From positions 1 through 36,796 of the forward strand of contig NZ_JTDL01000134.1 of the NCBI RefSeq assembly GCF_000802235.1: 36,796 bases of DNA, given 5' to 3'. The stretch is from Sinomonas humi. GTDB taxonomy: Bacteria > Actinomycetota > Actinomycetes > Actinomycetales > Micrococcaceae. This document shows, one piece after another, positions 1 to 7,218 of this stretch (position 1 is the first letter of the stretch; the number at the start of each line of letters is the position of its first letter). A program made the translations under genes and the position numbers. The notes below the pieces were generated by a model, which worked only from the letters and a program-made list of their open reading frames with translations, did no database searches and was not told the DNA's origin.

Positions 1-225
1 GCGGATGTCCCCCCGGTCCAGGACCTTGTGCAGCGCGTTCACGATCCCCTTGATCCGCGGATGGTCCGGCGCCACCCCGTACCGGATCAGCCCGTACGGG
101 GCCGGATACTGGTCGAACAGGTCGATGCTCACCACCAGCCCCGCATCCCTGACCTCATTCGACTTCGTCAGGATGTCCGCCGCATACACCCCCGCCGGCC
201 CGGCACCGATCACAGCCACCCGCAT
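1..225 (-). CDS. fprA: Ferredoxin-NADP(+) reductase, N-terminal part (gene runs off the left edge)
   Basis: The first 75 codons are present and the rest lies outside the window. The protein opens with a Rossmann FAD-binding motif, VIGAGPAGVYAA, at residues 5-16, followed by DLFDQYPAPYGLIRYGVAPDHP near residues 38-59. That block is typical of the adrenodoxin-reductase-like FprA family, flavoenzymes that pass electrons between NADPH and ferredoxin. The ATG at 225 follows a near-perfect Shine-Dalgarno, AAGGAGGA (complement of 236-243), which fixes the start. The SD lies inside the last codons of the upstream 73-codon gene, whose stop ends 3 bases before this ATG, so the two are probably co-transcribed and coupled. 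The N-terminal signature is strong; the C-terminal NADPH domain cannot be seen. Confidence 0.9.
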   Translation of the reverse strand, partial: MRVAVIGAGPAGVYAADILTKSNEVRDAGLVVSIDLFDQYPAPYGLIRYGVAPDHPRIKGIVNALHKVLDRGDIR

Positions 226-228
226 CCT

Positions 229-450
229 CTACCTGTCCTCCTTGAACGGCCAGCCCAACACGCGGAGGCCGTTGTCCGAGCGTCGGAGCTCGGCCCTCTT
301 GAGCACCTCGCCGAGGTGCTCCCGGCGGTAGCGCGAGATGGTGTCCTCGGCCAGAGTTGCCGCGCCCCATTCGTCGTCGGCCTGCAATTGGGCGACGAAC
401 ACGGGTTCGTTCGTGTCATCGACGGTCAGGAAAAGATCGTAGTTTGGCAT
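229..450 (-). CDS. Small hypothetical protein (73 aa) directly upstream of fprA
   Basis: I do not recognise this family. The product begins MPNYDLFLTVDDTNEPVFVAQ and is soluble, acidic and charged, with a likely beta-strand start followed by a helical stretch rich in Arg and Glu (about residues 35-55). No signal peptide or membrane segment is visible. Its TAG stop lies 3 bases before the fprA ATG, and the fprA ribosome binding site sits inside its last codons, so it looks like the first cistron of a coupled pair. Its own SD is weak (a GAAGAA-like stretch about 10 bases upstream). The tight coupling and protein-like composition are the reasons for calling it. A role linked to the reductase is only inference. 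Confidence 0.6.
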   Translation of the reverse strand: MPNYDLFLTVDDTNEPVFVAQLQADDEWGAATLAEDTISRYRREHLGEVLKRAELRRSDNGLRVLGWPFKEDR

Positions 451-521
451 CGATCGCCATTCTTCGCCGGATCCGCGCTGACGAAAAGGGCCGGACGTGG
501 TTCCGGAGCGGCCGACTCGTT

Positions 522-546
522 GTTTGTCCCCTATCGGAGTGGGGAT
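522..546 (+). promoter_or_regulatory. Possible sigma-B-type promoter for the PRC/DUF2382 gene
   Basis: GTTTGT at 522-527 and GGGGAT at 541-546 are separated by 13 bases. This resembles the general-stress sigma-B pattern GTTTNN-N13-15-GGGNAT known from Gram-positive bacteria. It points toward the PRC-barrel/DUF2382 gene at 676, a family often tied to stress. The implied leader would be about 120 bases. This is motif evidence only. Confidence 0.35.
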
Positions 547-675
547 CAGGTCGCCATGTCTTTCCGACTGGAACTGACTTCATAGTCGCCACAGCTGGTG
601 AGCAGGACACGCCTCCCTCAAGTCGCGGGGAATCCGAGAAAGCAAGAAGAATCCGACCACGAGGAGAAGAAGACG

Positions 676-1533
676 ATGATCACACGCCAACAGATTGACA
701 CCCTCCAGACCGGCGGCGGGGATGTCCTCGGCCCTGACGGGGAGAAGATCGGAGGGATCGGCGGCTTCTACGTCGACGACGACACTGACCAGCCCAACTG
801 GGTCACCGTCAAGACCGGCCTTTTCGGCACCCACGAGTCGTTCGTGCCGCTCGAGAGCGCCACCGTTCAGGGGCAGGATCTCCAAGTCCCCTACACGAAG
901 GACCAGGTCAAGGACGCCCCTCGGGTCGACCCGGACGGGCACCTCGAGCCCGGCGAGGAGGAGCGCCTCTACCGCCATTACCGGTCGGACGGACAGGGCC
1001 GGCATGCCGCCGCTTCCAATGGCCTCCGAGGTGAGGGCGTTCGGGGTGAGTACGCCGAGCCGGCCGGCTACGGTGAACGCGAAGGGTACGCCGGGGATCG
1101 CGACGCGGAAGGCGCGGGGGGAACGGTGGGCCGGGATACGTCAGGCCCCAGCACTGACGATGCGATGACCCGCTCCGAGCAGCGGGTCAACGTCGGCACG
1201 GAGCAGCAGGAGGCTGGCCGGGCGAGGCTGCGCAAGTACGTCACCACCGAGAACGTCACCAAGACAGTCCCGGTGCAGCGGGAAGAGGTCCGGCTCGAGC
1301 GCGAGCCGATCACCGACGAGAACCGTTCCGCCGCCATGGACGGGCCTGAGATCTCCGAAGAGGAACACGAGGTGACGCTTCACGAGGAGCGTCCGGTGGT
1401 GGAAAAGGAGACCGTCCCTGTCGAGCGGGTCCGCCTGGGCAAGGAAACCCACACCGACGAGGAGACCGTGAACGAAGAAGTGGCCAAGGAGCACATCGAC
1501 ACAGAGGGAATTGACGAAGGCCGGCAGGCCTAA
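676..1533 (+). CDS. PRC-barrel and DUF2382 domain protein (YsnF/AvaK-type stress protein)
   Basis: The 285-residue product has an N-terminal PRC-barrel domain (about residues 1-95, with the GPDGEKIGGIGGFYVDD start and VTVKTGLFG core). A low-complexity Gly/Glu/Arg-rich linker follows (about 110-160). The C-terminal DUF2382 domain (about 165-270) contains alternating charged segments such as VPVQREEVRLEREPI and HEERPVVEKETVPVERV. The ATG at 676 is chosen because GAGGAGAA at 661-668 lies 7 bases upstream; an in-frame upstream GTG at 598 has no such site and would add unrelated residues. There is no signal peptide. The gene stands alone, with a strong terminator just downstream and a possible sigma-B promoter upstream. 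The molecular function of DUF2382 proteins is not established; a stress role is inferred from the family. Confidence 0.9.
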   Translation: MITRQQIDTLQTGGGDVLGPDGEKIGGIGGFYVDDDTDQPNWVTVKTGLFGTHESFVPLESATVQGQDLQVPYTKDQVKDAPRVDPDGHLEPGEEERLYRHYRSDGQGRHAAASNGLRGEGVRGEYAEPAGYGEREGYAGDRDAEGAGGTVGRDTSGPSTDDAMTRSEQRVNVGTEQQEAGRARLRKYVTTENVTKTVPVQREEVRLEREPITDENRSAAMDGPEISEEEHEVTLHEERPVVEKETVPVERVRLGKETHTDEETVNEEVAKEHIDTEGIDEGRQA

Positions 1534-1571
1534 CAGTCCGAAGGTGTGCAGGCCTGACAGCCCACCGACCG

Positions 1572-1617
1572 GCAGAGGTGCAGGAAGGCTCCCAAGCCGC
1601 CTGCACCTCTGCTTTTT
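1572..1617 (+). terminator. Rho-independent terminator after the DUF2382 gene
   Basis: A perfect 13-base-pair stem (GCAGAGGTGCAGG at 1572-1584 with CCTGCACCTCTGC at 1600-1612) is followed at once by five T residues. The loop contains a smaller GGCT/AGCC pairing. It is the cleanest intrinsic terminator in the window. Confidence 0.92.
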
Positions 1618-1704
1618 GGAATCTTTGGACCCGGGCATTGAAACTTTTCCCTTCCGGGTGGACGATGACGAGAGGCGGCTGGGAGCCTCAGAGAGGGGCC
1701 ACCT

Positions 1705-1899
1705 ATGCACTCCGTAAGCGATCGCGAAGGTCACCTGCCGCGGCGCAAGCTCATCGTCCGCGCCGCTCTGGCCTTTCTCATCGCAGTCATCCCAGCCTCG
1801 GTGCAGCAGGCCAGCGCCTCCAATGCATCGTCGGGGGCAGGCCACCCAGCCGGCACATCAGTCGTCTTGTCGATAGGCAACTGGCCCGACCCCATGTAG
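1705..1899 (+). CDS. Possible small secreted peptide (64 aa) with signal sequence
   Basis: The reading frame starts with ATG after a purine-rich GAGAGGGG stretch at about 1691-1698. It encodes a classic secretion signal: charged n-region (PRRK), hydrophobic core (ALAFLIAVIPASV, about residues 20-34) and a small-residue cleavage region ending ASAS near residue 39. The predicted mature part is only about 25 residues, rich in Gly, Ser and Pro. The last 42 bases overlap the 3' end of the opposing coiled-coil gene. It may be a genuine small secreted peptide or the surviving 5' end of a decayed gene. I recognise no family. Confidence 0.4.
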   Translation: MHSVSDREGHLPRRKLIVRAALAFLIAVIPASVQQASASNASSGAGHPAGTSVVLSIGNWPDPM

Positions 1900-2550
1900 A
1901 AGCTCGCCAAAGTAGGTCTCGAAAGCTTCGAGGGCGGCGGTCGCTGAGACCACGTCACCGTCTTGGGCCTTCACCTCGGCGAGAAGCTTCTGCGCCGCCG
2001 CAATCTCGAACCGGTGTTCGAGCATCGCGTCGGCCAGGTTCTCCCGCGCGTGACGGATCCGTTCACGCCGCCGCGCCTCTGGGCTTTCGATCAGCCGCGT
2101 CGTCAGGTTGATGGGTGCTGGGGTGCGAGCGAACGTGACGAAGTCGTCGGCGACGTCGTTCATCCCGCCCTCCCAAGCCTCGACTGGCTCTTCGCCCCGC
2201 AGGCCCCGCGCGCACTTCTGGGCGTGTTCGAGGAACATCTCGGCTGCCCGCAGGTGGGCATCGGCGCGGTTCTTCCTTCCATTGAACTCACGTTCGGCGG
2301 CGCTGACACGACGCGCGTAAGACTTCTCTGCAGAGTCCTTCGCCTCGATGAGTCGGCGTCGCGCGCCTTGGCGTGTTTGGCCTCCGGCGACCTCGGGCGG
2401 GATCGCCTCTAACCCAGGGGCATTCCCGGACAAAACTGTGCCCTTGTGTGAGATCTTTCCCTGGTTCCATTGGCCCGAGATGACGGCACTCAAAGTGAGG
2501 ACTCCGATCATGCCGAGGACGCCGGCCCAGATGATGCCGTTCGGTTCCAT
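1858..2550 (-). CDS. Membrane-anchored coiled-coil protein of unknown function
   Basis: The 230-residue product starts with one hydrophobic segment (IIWAGVLGMIGVLTLSAVIS, about residues 6-25), then a long helical region rich in Ala, Glu, Arg and Lys (about residues 60-215). It lacks a lipobox and the segment looks like an uncleaved anchor, so the protein probably sits in the membrane with its coiled coil in the cytoplasm or cell-wall zone. Upstream of the ATG lies AAAGGGCGG, a usable SD. I recognise no catalytic motif or family. It stands alone between an intergenic gap and the small secreted peptide, whose 3' end it overlaps. Codon use is less GC-biased than in the housekeeping genes further right, which fits an accessory gene. 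Confidence 0.65.
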   Translation of the reverse strand: MEPNGIIWAGVLGMIGVLTLSAVISGQWNQGKISHKGTVLSGNAPGLEAIPPEVAGGQTRQGARRRLIEAKDSAEKSYARRVSAAEREFNGRKNRADAHLRAAEMFLEHAQKCARGLRGEEPVEAWEGGMNDVADDFVTFARTPAPINLTTRLIESPEARRRERIRHARENLADAMLEHRFEIAAAQKLLAEVKAQDGDVVSATAALEAFETYFGELLHGVGPVAYRQDD

Positions 2551-3059
2551 GTGCCCGCCCTTTTGCCGCGCAAGTAGCTTTCACAAAGACTGTCCCAAGC
2601 CGCCGTACTTGTAGACCACACTTGCCTGTACTCGAATCTGCTGGCGCGATATTCCGTGGCTCCTCGGCCCTGCCGTGCTCTTTGCAGAATGGCTCGGTCG
2701 GGCTGGTCAACGAGCGCAAATACCGATCTGGAGGCCCTTCGGCCCTAGCAAGCCCGCGGACAGGTACACGAGGACAGTCCAGTTGCGTAGCCCCTGAGTG
2801 GGAGCAAGTGTTGGGCCGGTGTGACGACAGTCACTTTCGAGTATCCGCCACTCGTGTGCAGCCAATTCCCGCCGCTTAGCGTCGAATAGACACGCAGGGC
2901 GAAGCCTGACCCGGTGCTTGGACCAAGAATCCTGGCGCCGGATAAGAGGGAACCGGATTCAAGCGTGTGTGGAAGATGAGCGCAATGCGACCCGTTGGGG
3001 GTGCATGCGAGAGCGGTCATCGGAAAGTGCCTTTTATCCGTAGGTCTCGGGGTTTCAAC
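2551..3059. other. Intergenic stretch with no convincing gene
   Basis: Short reading frames exist on both strands but none combines a good SD with protein-like composition. The best is a 106-codon minus-strand frame at 2745-3065, which overlaps the chosen GtrA start and has no SD. The segment should hold promoters for the coiled-coil gene (leftward) and the glycan cassette (rightward), but I see no hexamer pair good enough to call. There are no repeats or insertion-sequence ends. Confidence 0.5.
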
Positions 3060-3545
3060 ATGCACAGATTCTTAAGAACCCGCCAACTTCAAGGCTGGAC
3101 TGCGGGACGATCACTCCGGCTTCTCCGCTTTGCGGGGGTTGGCGCCAGCGGGCTCGGAGTGAACCTTGGGGCGTTGGCATTGCTCCTGATGGCGGTTCCC
3201 CGTTCCCCGATCGCCGGTGGCGACGCCGTCAGCGCGGTCTTGGCCACCCAGCTCGCTGTGGCGTGGAACTTCGCCCTGACCGAACGGTGGGTGTTCAAGG
3301 GGCATCCTGGGCACTGGCAGCGGCGCCTGCTGCCGTTCTGGGCGCTCAGCTGTGCGACGCTGCTCGTCCAACTGCCGCTCGCGGCCGTTCTTCAGCCACT
3401 GCTGGAAGGTTCCTACCTGCTGGCCACCGCAGCAGCAGTCTGCATCCTCGTGGTGACCCGTTTCGCCATCTGCGACCTATGGCTCTACCGCGGCAGCGGA
3501 GGCGGCCGGCGTCCGCAAGCCCTCCTGTCCGAGCATGCGTCGTGA
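3060..3545 (+). CDS. GtrA-like integral membrane protein
   Basis: The product, 161 residues from this start, has the four-helix layout of the GtrA family (PF04138): helices near residues 18-44, 53-76, 90-115 and 118-140. The opening LRLLRFAGVGASGLGVNL and the WNFALTERWVFKG block after helix 2 are characteristic. GtrA proteins are thought to move polyprenyl-phosphate-linked sugars across the membrane for glycosylation of surface polymers. The start is uncertain. The ATG at 3060 gives the usual family length but lacks a clear SD; an in-frame ATG at 2985 has GGAAG 9 bases upstream. It is the first gene of a cassette with the GT2 (20 bases downstream) and the GT39-like transferase. Confidence 0.82.
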   Translation: MHRFLRTRQLQGWTAGRSLRLLRFAGVGASGLGVNLGALALLLMAVPRSPIAGGDAVSAVLATQLAVAWNFALTERWVFKGHPGHWQRRLLPFWALSCATLLVQLPLAAVLQPLLEGSYLLATAAAVCILVVTRFAICDLWLYRGSGGGRRPQALLSEHAS

Positions 3546-3565
3546 CGAGTGGGGGAGATCTCCAG

Positions 3566-4852
3566 ATGAGCGTGATGATCGTCTTTCTCGTGCTGGGTGC
3601 TTTCCTGCTCTTCGCAGTGTGCACAGGGACTCTTTGGTGGATGCTCCACGCATGGCGCACACCGGAGAACTACGAGTCAACCAGCTTCCCCGGCGACGGC
3701 TTGCCCACAGCCCACTCCTTCTCGGTCATCGTTCCCTGCCGAGACGAACCATACGAGGTCATGGCGGCCACCGTTCAACGGCTGCTGAACCAGACTCACG
3801 GTCGAGTCGAGATCGTGGTCTCCGTGGGCGACGACGACGTCGAGACAGCCGAGCGAGCATGGATGCTCGCCGCCCTCTATCCGAGGCACGTCAAGGTCTC
3901 GGTCAACGGCGACCCGGTAAAGAACAAGCCGCGGCAACTCAACTCAGCACTTCGGTTCTGTACCGGGGACATCGTCGGAATCATTGACGCTGAATCCCTG
4001 ACAGCTCCCGGGCTGCTGGCGCGCATCGACGCCACGTTCCAGCTGACTTCTGCCGACGTCGTCCAAGGAGCCGTTCACCTGGTCAATTACCGGAGCCGCT
4101 GGTTTACGCTGCGCAATTGCCTTGAGTACCGCATCTGGTTCCGGTCCCGTTTGCACGGGCATGCCAACTCGGGATTCATTCCGCTCGGCGGCAACACTGT
4201 CTTCGTGTGGCGTCACCTCCTCGAACAGATCGAGGGCTGGGACGGTGACTGCCTGGCGGAAGACTGCGAGATCGGCGTGAGGCTCTCAGCTATGGGCAAG
4301 CACGTCGTGTGCCTCTATGACCCGGCGCTCACAACGCTCGAAGAGGCGCCGACGACCGTGAAGGCGTTCGTCAAGCAGCGGACCCGGTGGAGTCTCGGGT
4401 TCATGCAGGTGCTCGCGAAGGGCGACTGGAAGAAGCTCCCAACGTGGCAGCGTCGCTTGAGCGGCTGGTGGACCCTCGTCCAGCAGTACGCGATCGCCCT
4501 CGCTGGAGTGCTCCTGCCCGTCGCCTTTGTAACCGCAGTCGCGTGTTCGCTCCCCACAGGCATCGTGATGGTCACGTACGTTCCGCTCATCCCGCTCATG
4601 CTCACCGTGGTCTTCGAGGTCCTTGTGCTGCGCGAGTTCGGCCGCGACATGAACTTCAAGATCGGCCTGCGCGATTACCTGCTGCTCGTCGTCTCGACTC
4701 CGTTCTATCAGGCCTTGCTTCTCTACTCGGCTATGGCCGCCGCGGTGAAGTTCCAGCGCCGGAACTTCAGCTGGGACAAGACTCCCCACGCCGGGACCCA
4801 CTTGGGCGTAGTGCCCAAGGGCGTCATCAGCGCTCAGGGACAGGGAGCATAG
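3566..4852 (+). CDS. Processive-type family 2 glycosyltransferase (cellulose/hyaluronan-synthase-like)
   Basis: This 428-residue membrane protein has an N-terminal helix (about 1-27), a cytoplasmic GT-A domain (about 50-280) and three or so C-terminal helices (about 292-400). Family 2 landmarks are in order: SVIVPCRDE at 53-61, VSVGDDD at 85-91, DAES at 141-144 in the DxD position, an AED catalytic-base motif at 231-233 and QRTRW at 271-275. The Q-x-x-RW motif is typical of synthases that extend a chain and extrude it, rather than of dolichol-phosphate-mannose-type enzymes that usually accompany GtrA. The SD GGGGGAGA at 3551-3558 fixes the ATG. Sugar donor and polymer are unknown. Confidence 0.88.
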   Translation: MSVMIVFLVLGAFLLFAVCTGTLWWMLHAWRTPENYESTSFPGDGLPTAHSFSVIVPCRDEPYEVMAATVQRLLNQTHGRVEIVVSVGDDDVETAERAWMLAALYPRHVKVSVNGDPVKNKPRQLNSALRFCTGDIVGIIDAESLTAPGLLARIDATFQLTSADVVQGAVHLVNYRSRWFTLRNCLEYRIWFRSRLHGHANSGFIPLGGNTVFVWRHLLEQIEGWDGDCLAEDCEIGVRLSAMGKHVVCLYDPALTTLEEAPTTVKAFVKQRTRWSLGFMQVLAKGDWKKLPTWQRRLSGWWTLVQQYAIALAGVLLPVAFVTAVACSLPTGIVMVTYVPLIPLMLTVVFEVLVLREFGRDMNFKIGLRDYLLLVVSTPFYQALLLYSAMAAAVKFQRRNFSWDKTPHAGTHLGVVPKGVISAQGQGA

Positions 4853-4854
4853 AG

Positions 4855-6534
4855 GTGACGGCGATCCAGGACACTACTCGCGACACGGCGCTGAGGGCTG
4901 TGGTCCGGCCCCCGGCCGAGTCCTCCGGTGCGTCCCGGCGCTTCCGCGGTCGTCTGATGAGCGCGATCCCACTGGTCCTGGTCCTAACGCTCGTGGCTGT
5001 CCTCTACGGCGTGAATCTGAGCGGGTACCCCGAGTTCATCAACGACGACGAGGGCACATACTTCGCGCAGGCGTGGGCTGTAGCCAATGAAGGAGCTATG
5101 GCCCACTACACGTACTGGTACGACCATCCACCAGGTGGGTGGATCCAGTTAGCCGTGTTGCTCAGGCCGCTCCAGTTGATCTGGGGCAGCAACGCTTTTC
5201 CGGTCGAGACGGCGGGCCGCGGCATGATGACCTTGGTCGCAATCGTCTCTGCGGCGTTGATCTACAAGGTCGCACGCAACCTCGGCCTGCCCAAATCGGT
5301 TTCCCTCGTGGCCCCACTGGTCTGGGCACTGTGCCCGTTGACGATCAACTTGGGCAGACAGATCTTCCTGGACAACATTTCGATGGTGTGGTTGCTCGCC
5401 TGCTTTGCGCTCGTCACGGGCAAGCCGAAGCTTCAGTACCACGTTGCGGCCGGGGCTGCCTTCGGGGTCGCGGTCTTGAGCAAGGAAACCGCAGCTGTGG
5501 CGTTGCCTGCGGCGCTGGCAGCCCTGTGGACGTTCTCGTGGACTCGAACTCGCGCTTTCTCATTCGTCGGGTTCTTGGGGACGGGCGCTTTCCTGATCAC
5601 CGGCTGGGTGCTGTACGCAGCCATCAAGAACGAACTGCTCCCCGGAGCGGGCCATGTTTCGCTCTGGGACGCCATCGTATGGCAGCTCCATGGGCGTGGC
5701 GGGGCAGGATTTCTCTTTACTGACGGGACCGGGGCGAACGTGCTCCTGAAAGGGTGGCTAGGCCAAGATCCTTATCTGGTCATTGTGGGAATGCTGCTGA
5801 GCTTCGTGGGGCTCTTCTTCCGCCGGCTGCGCGGCATCGCGCTCGTTCCGGTGATGTATCTCGTCGTGGCTCTCCGGGGCGGCTACATCCCCGGGATGTA
5901 CATCATCACCCCACTGCCATTCTTCGCATTGGCCATCGTCTACCTCGCTTGGAAGCTCTGGCACGTCGCGAGCCTTCGAGCACGCGCAATCAGGTGGACC
6001 GCTCGCGGCGTCATTGCAGGCTTGATCACTGCATCAGTATTGGCGGTCGGTCCGTCCTGGGCTGCCGTGTCTGTCAGTGCTGTGACCGAGAACCAAAACG
6101 CTCCCTATGAGGAGGCGCTCGCCTACGTGGACGCCCACCTGCCTCGGGACACTACGGTCCTTACTGACGACGACACATGGAACGATCTGGTGAAGATGGG
6201 TTGGAGCGCAGACGGCTGGTCGGGCCCAATCTGGCACTTCAAGCTAGACCGAGACCCGGTGGCCAGGGCAAAGAACCTGCCCGGCGGATGGCAGGACGTC
6301 GATTACATTCTTCTGGGCCGCCCCATGGAGACCTTTGTTGGAACCGAAATCCTGAGCCAGAAGAACGCGCCTCTCGCGTATGCCGCTCTCTCACATAGCG
6401 AGGTCGTGAAGGCTTGGGGCCCAGCCGGTCGTCAGGTCCGTCTGTTGAAGGTGAATCCGAACATGAAACCCGTCGACCCGGAGTGGATGCGTCTGCACCC
6501 GGACCAAGCACCGACCGCCAGCATTACGCCATGA
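4855..6534 (+). CDS. GT39/ArnT-like integral membrane glycosyltransferase
   Basis: The 559-residue product has a first helix at about residues 34-53, then the conserved acidic loop INDDEGTYFA (DDE at 64-66), the mark of protein-mannosyltransferase and ArnT-type enzymes that use polyprenyl-phosphate sugars. About ten more hydrophobic segments follow, and a soluble C-terminal domain begins near residue 405 (AYVDAHLPRDTTVLTDDDTW). The start is a GTG 2 bases after the GT2 stop, with GGGAG about 8 bases upstream, so the two genes are co-translated. It probably moves a sugar from a lipid carrier onto an outer-face acceptor, perhaps the polymer made by the neighbouring GT2. Donor and acceptor are unknown. 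Confidence 0.85.
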   Translation: MTAIQDTTRDTALRAVVRPPAESSGASRRFRGRLMSAIPLVLVLTLVAVLYGVNLSGYPEFINDDEGTYFAQAWAVANEGAMAHYTYWYDHPPGGWIQLAVLLRPLQLIWGSNAFPVETAGRGMMTLVAIVSAALIYKVARNLGLPKSVSLVAPLVWALCPLTINLGRQIFLDNISMVWLLACFALVTGKPKLQYHVAAGAAFGVAVLSKETAAVALPAALAALWTFSWTRTRAFSFVGFLGTGAFLITGWVLYAAIKNELLPGAGHVSLWDAIVWQLHGRGGAGFLFTDGTGANVLLKGWLGQDPYLVIVGMLLSFVGLFFRRLRGIALVPVMYLVVALRGGYIPGMYIITPLPFFALAIVYLAWKLWHVASLRARAIRWTARGVIAGLITASVLAVGPSWAAVSVSAVTENQNAPYEEALAYVDAHLPRDTTVLTDDDTWNDLVKMGWSADGWSGPIWHFKLDRDPVARAKNLPGGWQDVDYILLGRPMETFVGTEILSQKNAPLAYAALSHSEVVKAWGPAGRQVRLLKVNPNMKPVDPEWMRLHPDQAPTASITP

Positions 6535-6551
6535 CCGCAATAGTCTAAAAG

Positions 6552-6627
6552 TGGAGCCTCCTAGCAGGATCGAACTGCTGACCTTCTCATTACGAGTGAG
6601 ACGCTCTACCGTCTGAGCTAAGGAGGC
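6552..6627 (-). tRNA. tRNA-Thr, anticodon CGU
   Basis: Read on the minus strand, all four arms fold: acceptor GCCTCCT/AGGAGGC, D arm GCTC/GAGC, anticodon stem TCTCA/TGAGA around loop CTCGTAA (anticodon CGT at 6594-6592), and T arm AGCAG/CTGCT with TTCGATC. The discriminator is U and the CCA end is encoded at 6554-6552. It decodes ACG, a favoured Thr codon in high-GC genomes. A dedicated promoter lies about 40 bases upstream. Confidence 0.97.
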
Positions 6628-6664
6628 AACCGGCTGCCCGCCGGAGCGGAACCACCGAGTGAAT

Positions 6665-6694
6665 ACTCTAGTGGAGCGGCCTGTCCGGGGTCAA
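6665..6694 (-). promoter_or_regulatory. Promoter of tRNA-Thr
   Basis: On the minus strand TTGACC (complement of 6689-6694) and TAGAGT (complement of 6665-6670) are 18 bases apart. The start would fall near 6658, about 30 bases before the mature tRNA 5' end. The match to the housekeeping sigma consensus is good for an actinobacterium. Confidence 0.7.
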
Positions 6695-6703
6695 AACGAA
6701 CGG

Positions 6704-7075
6704 TCAGGCCATCTTGCCGAGGTACTCCACGGCGCAGGCGACGGCCGCGGAGAAGAGCCTCCACGAACGGTAGTGCGCCGAGTCGACATAAGCGCTCCCG
6801 CCCCGACTGCGCAGGCACGCGAGCGTGCTCTGCCGCCCACCGGGCCTTTCGGGATACACCACGATGTCCACCGAACCGATTGTCCCGAGCGCTAGCCGCG
6901 CCCCGGTGCCTCTCAATGCAGCCCGCAGCTGCCTGCTGACCTGCAGTCTTTCCAGTGCGGTGGTCCCCGTCACCCTGTGCTCCCCATGTTGTGTGGCCGC
7001 CCGGGCGGTGGCCGCCACCCCCAGCGTGGCGGCCACCGATGGGAGAGAACAAGCGCACCGCGCCGTATGACGCAA
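6704..7075 (-). CDS. Hypothetical protein (about 123 aa), start uncertain
   Basis: This minus-strand frame reads more like protein than the competing frames. It has a VDIVVYPERPGG stretch (about residues 69-80) and a C-terminal block SAYVDSAHYRSWRLFSAAVACAVEYLGKMA. The N-terminal part is Ala-rich and could be a weak export signal or simply an over-extended start. The TTG at 7075 has a GGGGA a few bases upstream; no ATG or GTG with a better SD is evident. I recognise no family. It ends 10 bases before the tRNA-Thr promoter on the same strand. It should be treated as tentative. Confidence 0.45.
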   Translation of the reverse strand: MRHTARCACSLPSVAATLGVAATARAATQHGEHRVTGTTALERLQVSRQLRAALRGTGARLALGTIGSVDIVVYPERPGGRQSTLACLRSRGGSAYVDSAHYRSWRLFSAAVACAVEYLGKMA

Positions 7076-7218
7076 TATTCCCCGAAGATTTAGGCCCGAA
7101 CCTTTCTCCCGAGGTGTTCATCCCGCGTACGCGGCGAATTCAGAGTCGGGTAGCGGCCGGATGCCAACCTAGTGATTCAATCGCCGGGATTGCCGGCGAA
7201 AGAGAAACGGGAGCCTCA

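Noticed and set aside
2745-3065. 106-codon minus-strand frame in the gap before the GtrA-like gene
   Set aside because: No SD, start overlaps the GtrA start region, Cys- and His-rich odd composition, no recognised family. It cannot be fully excluded.
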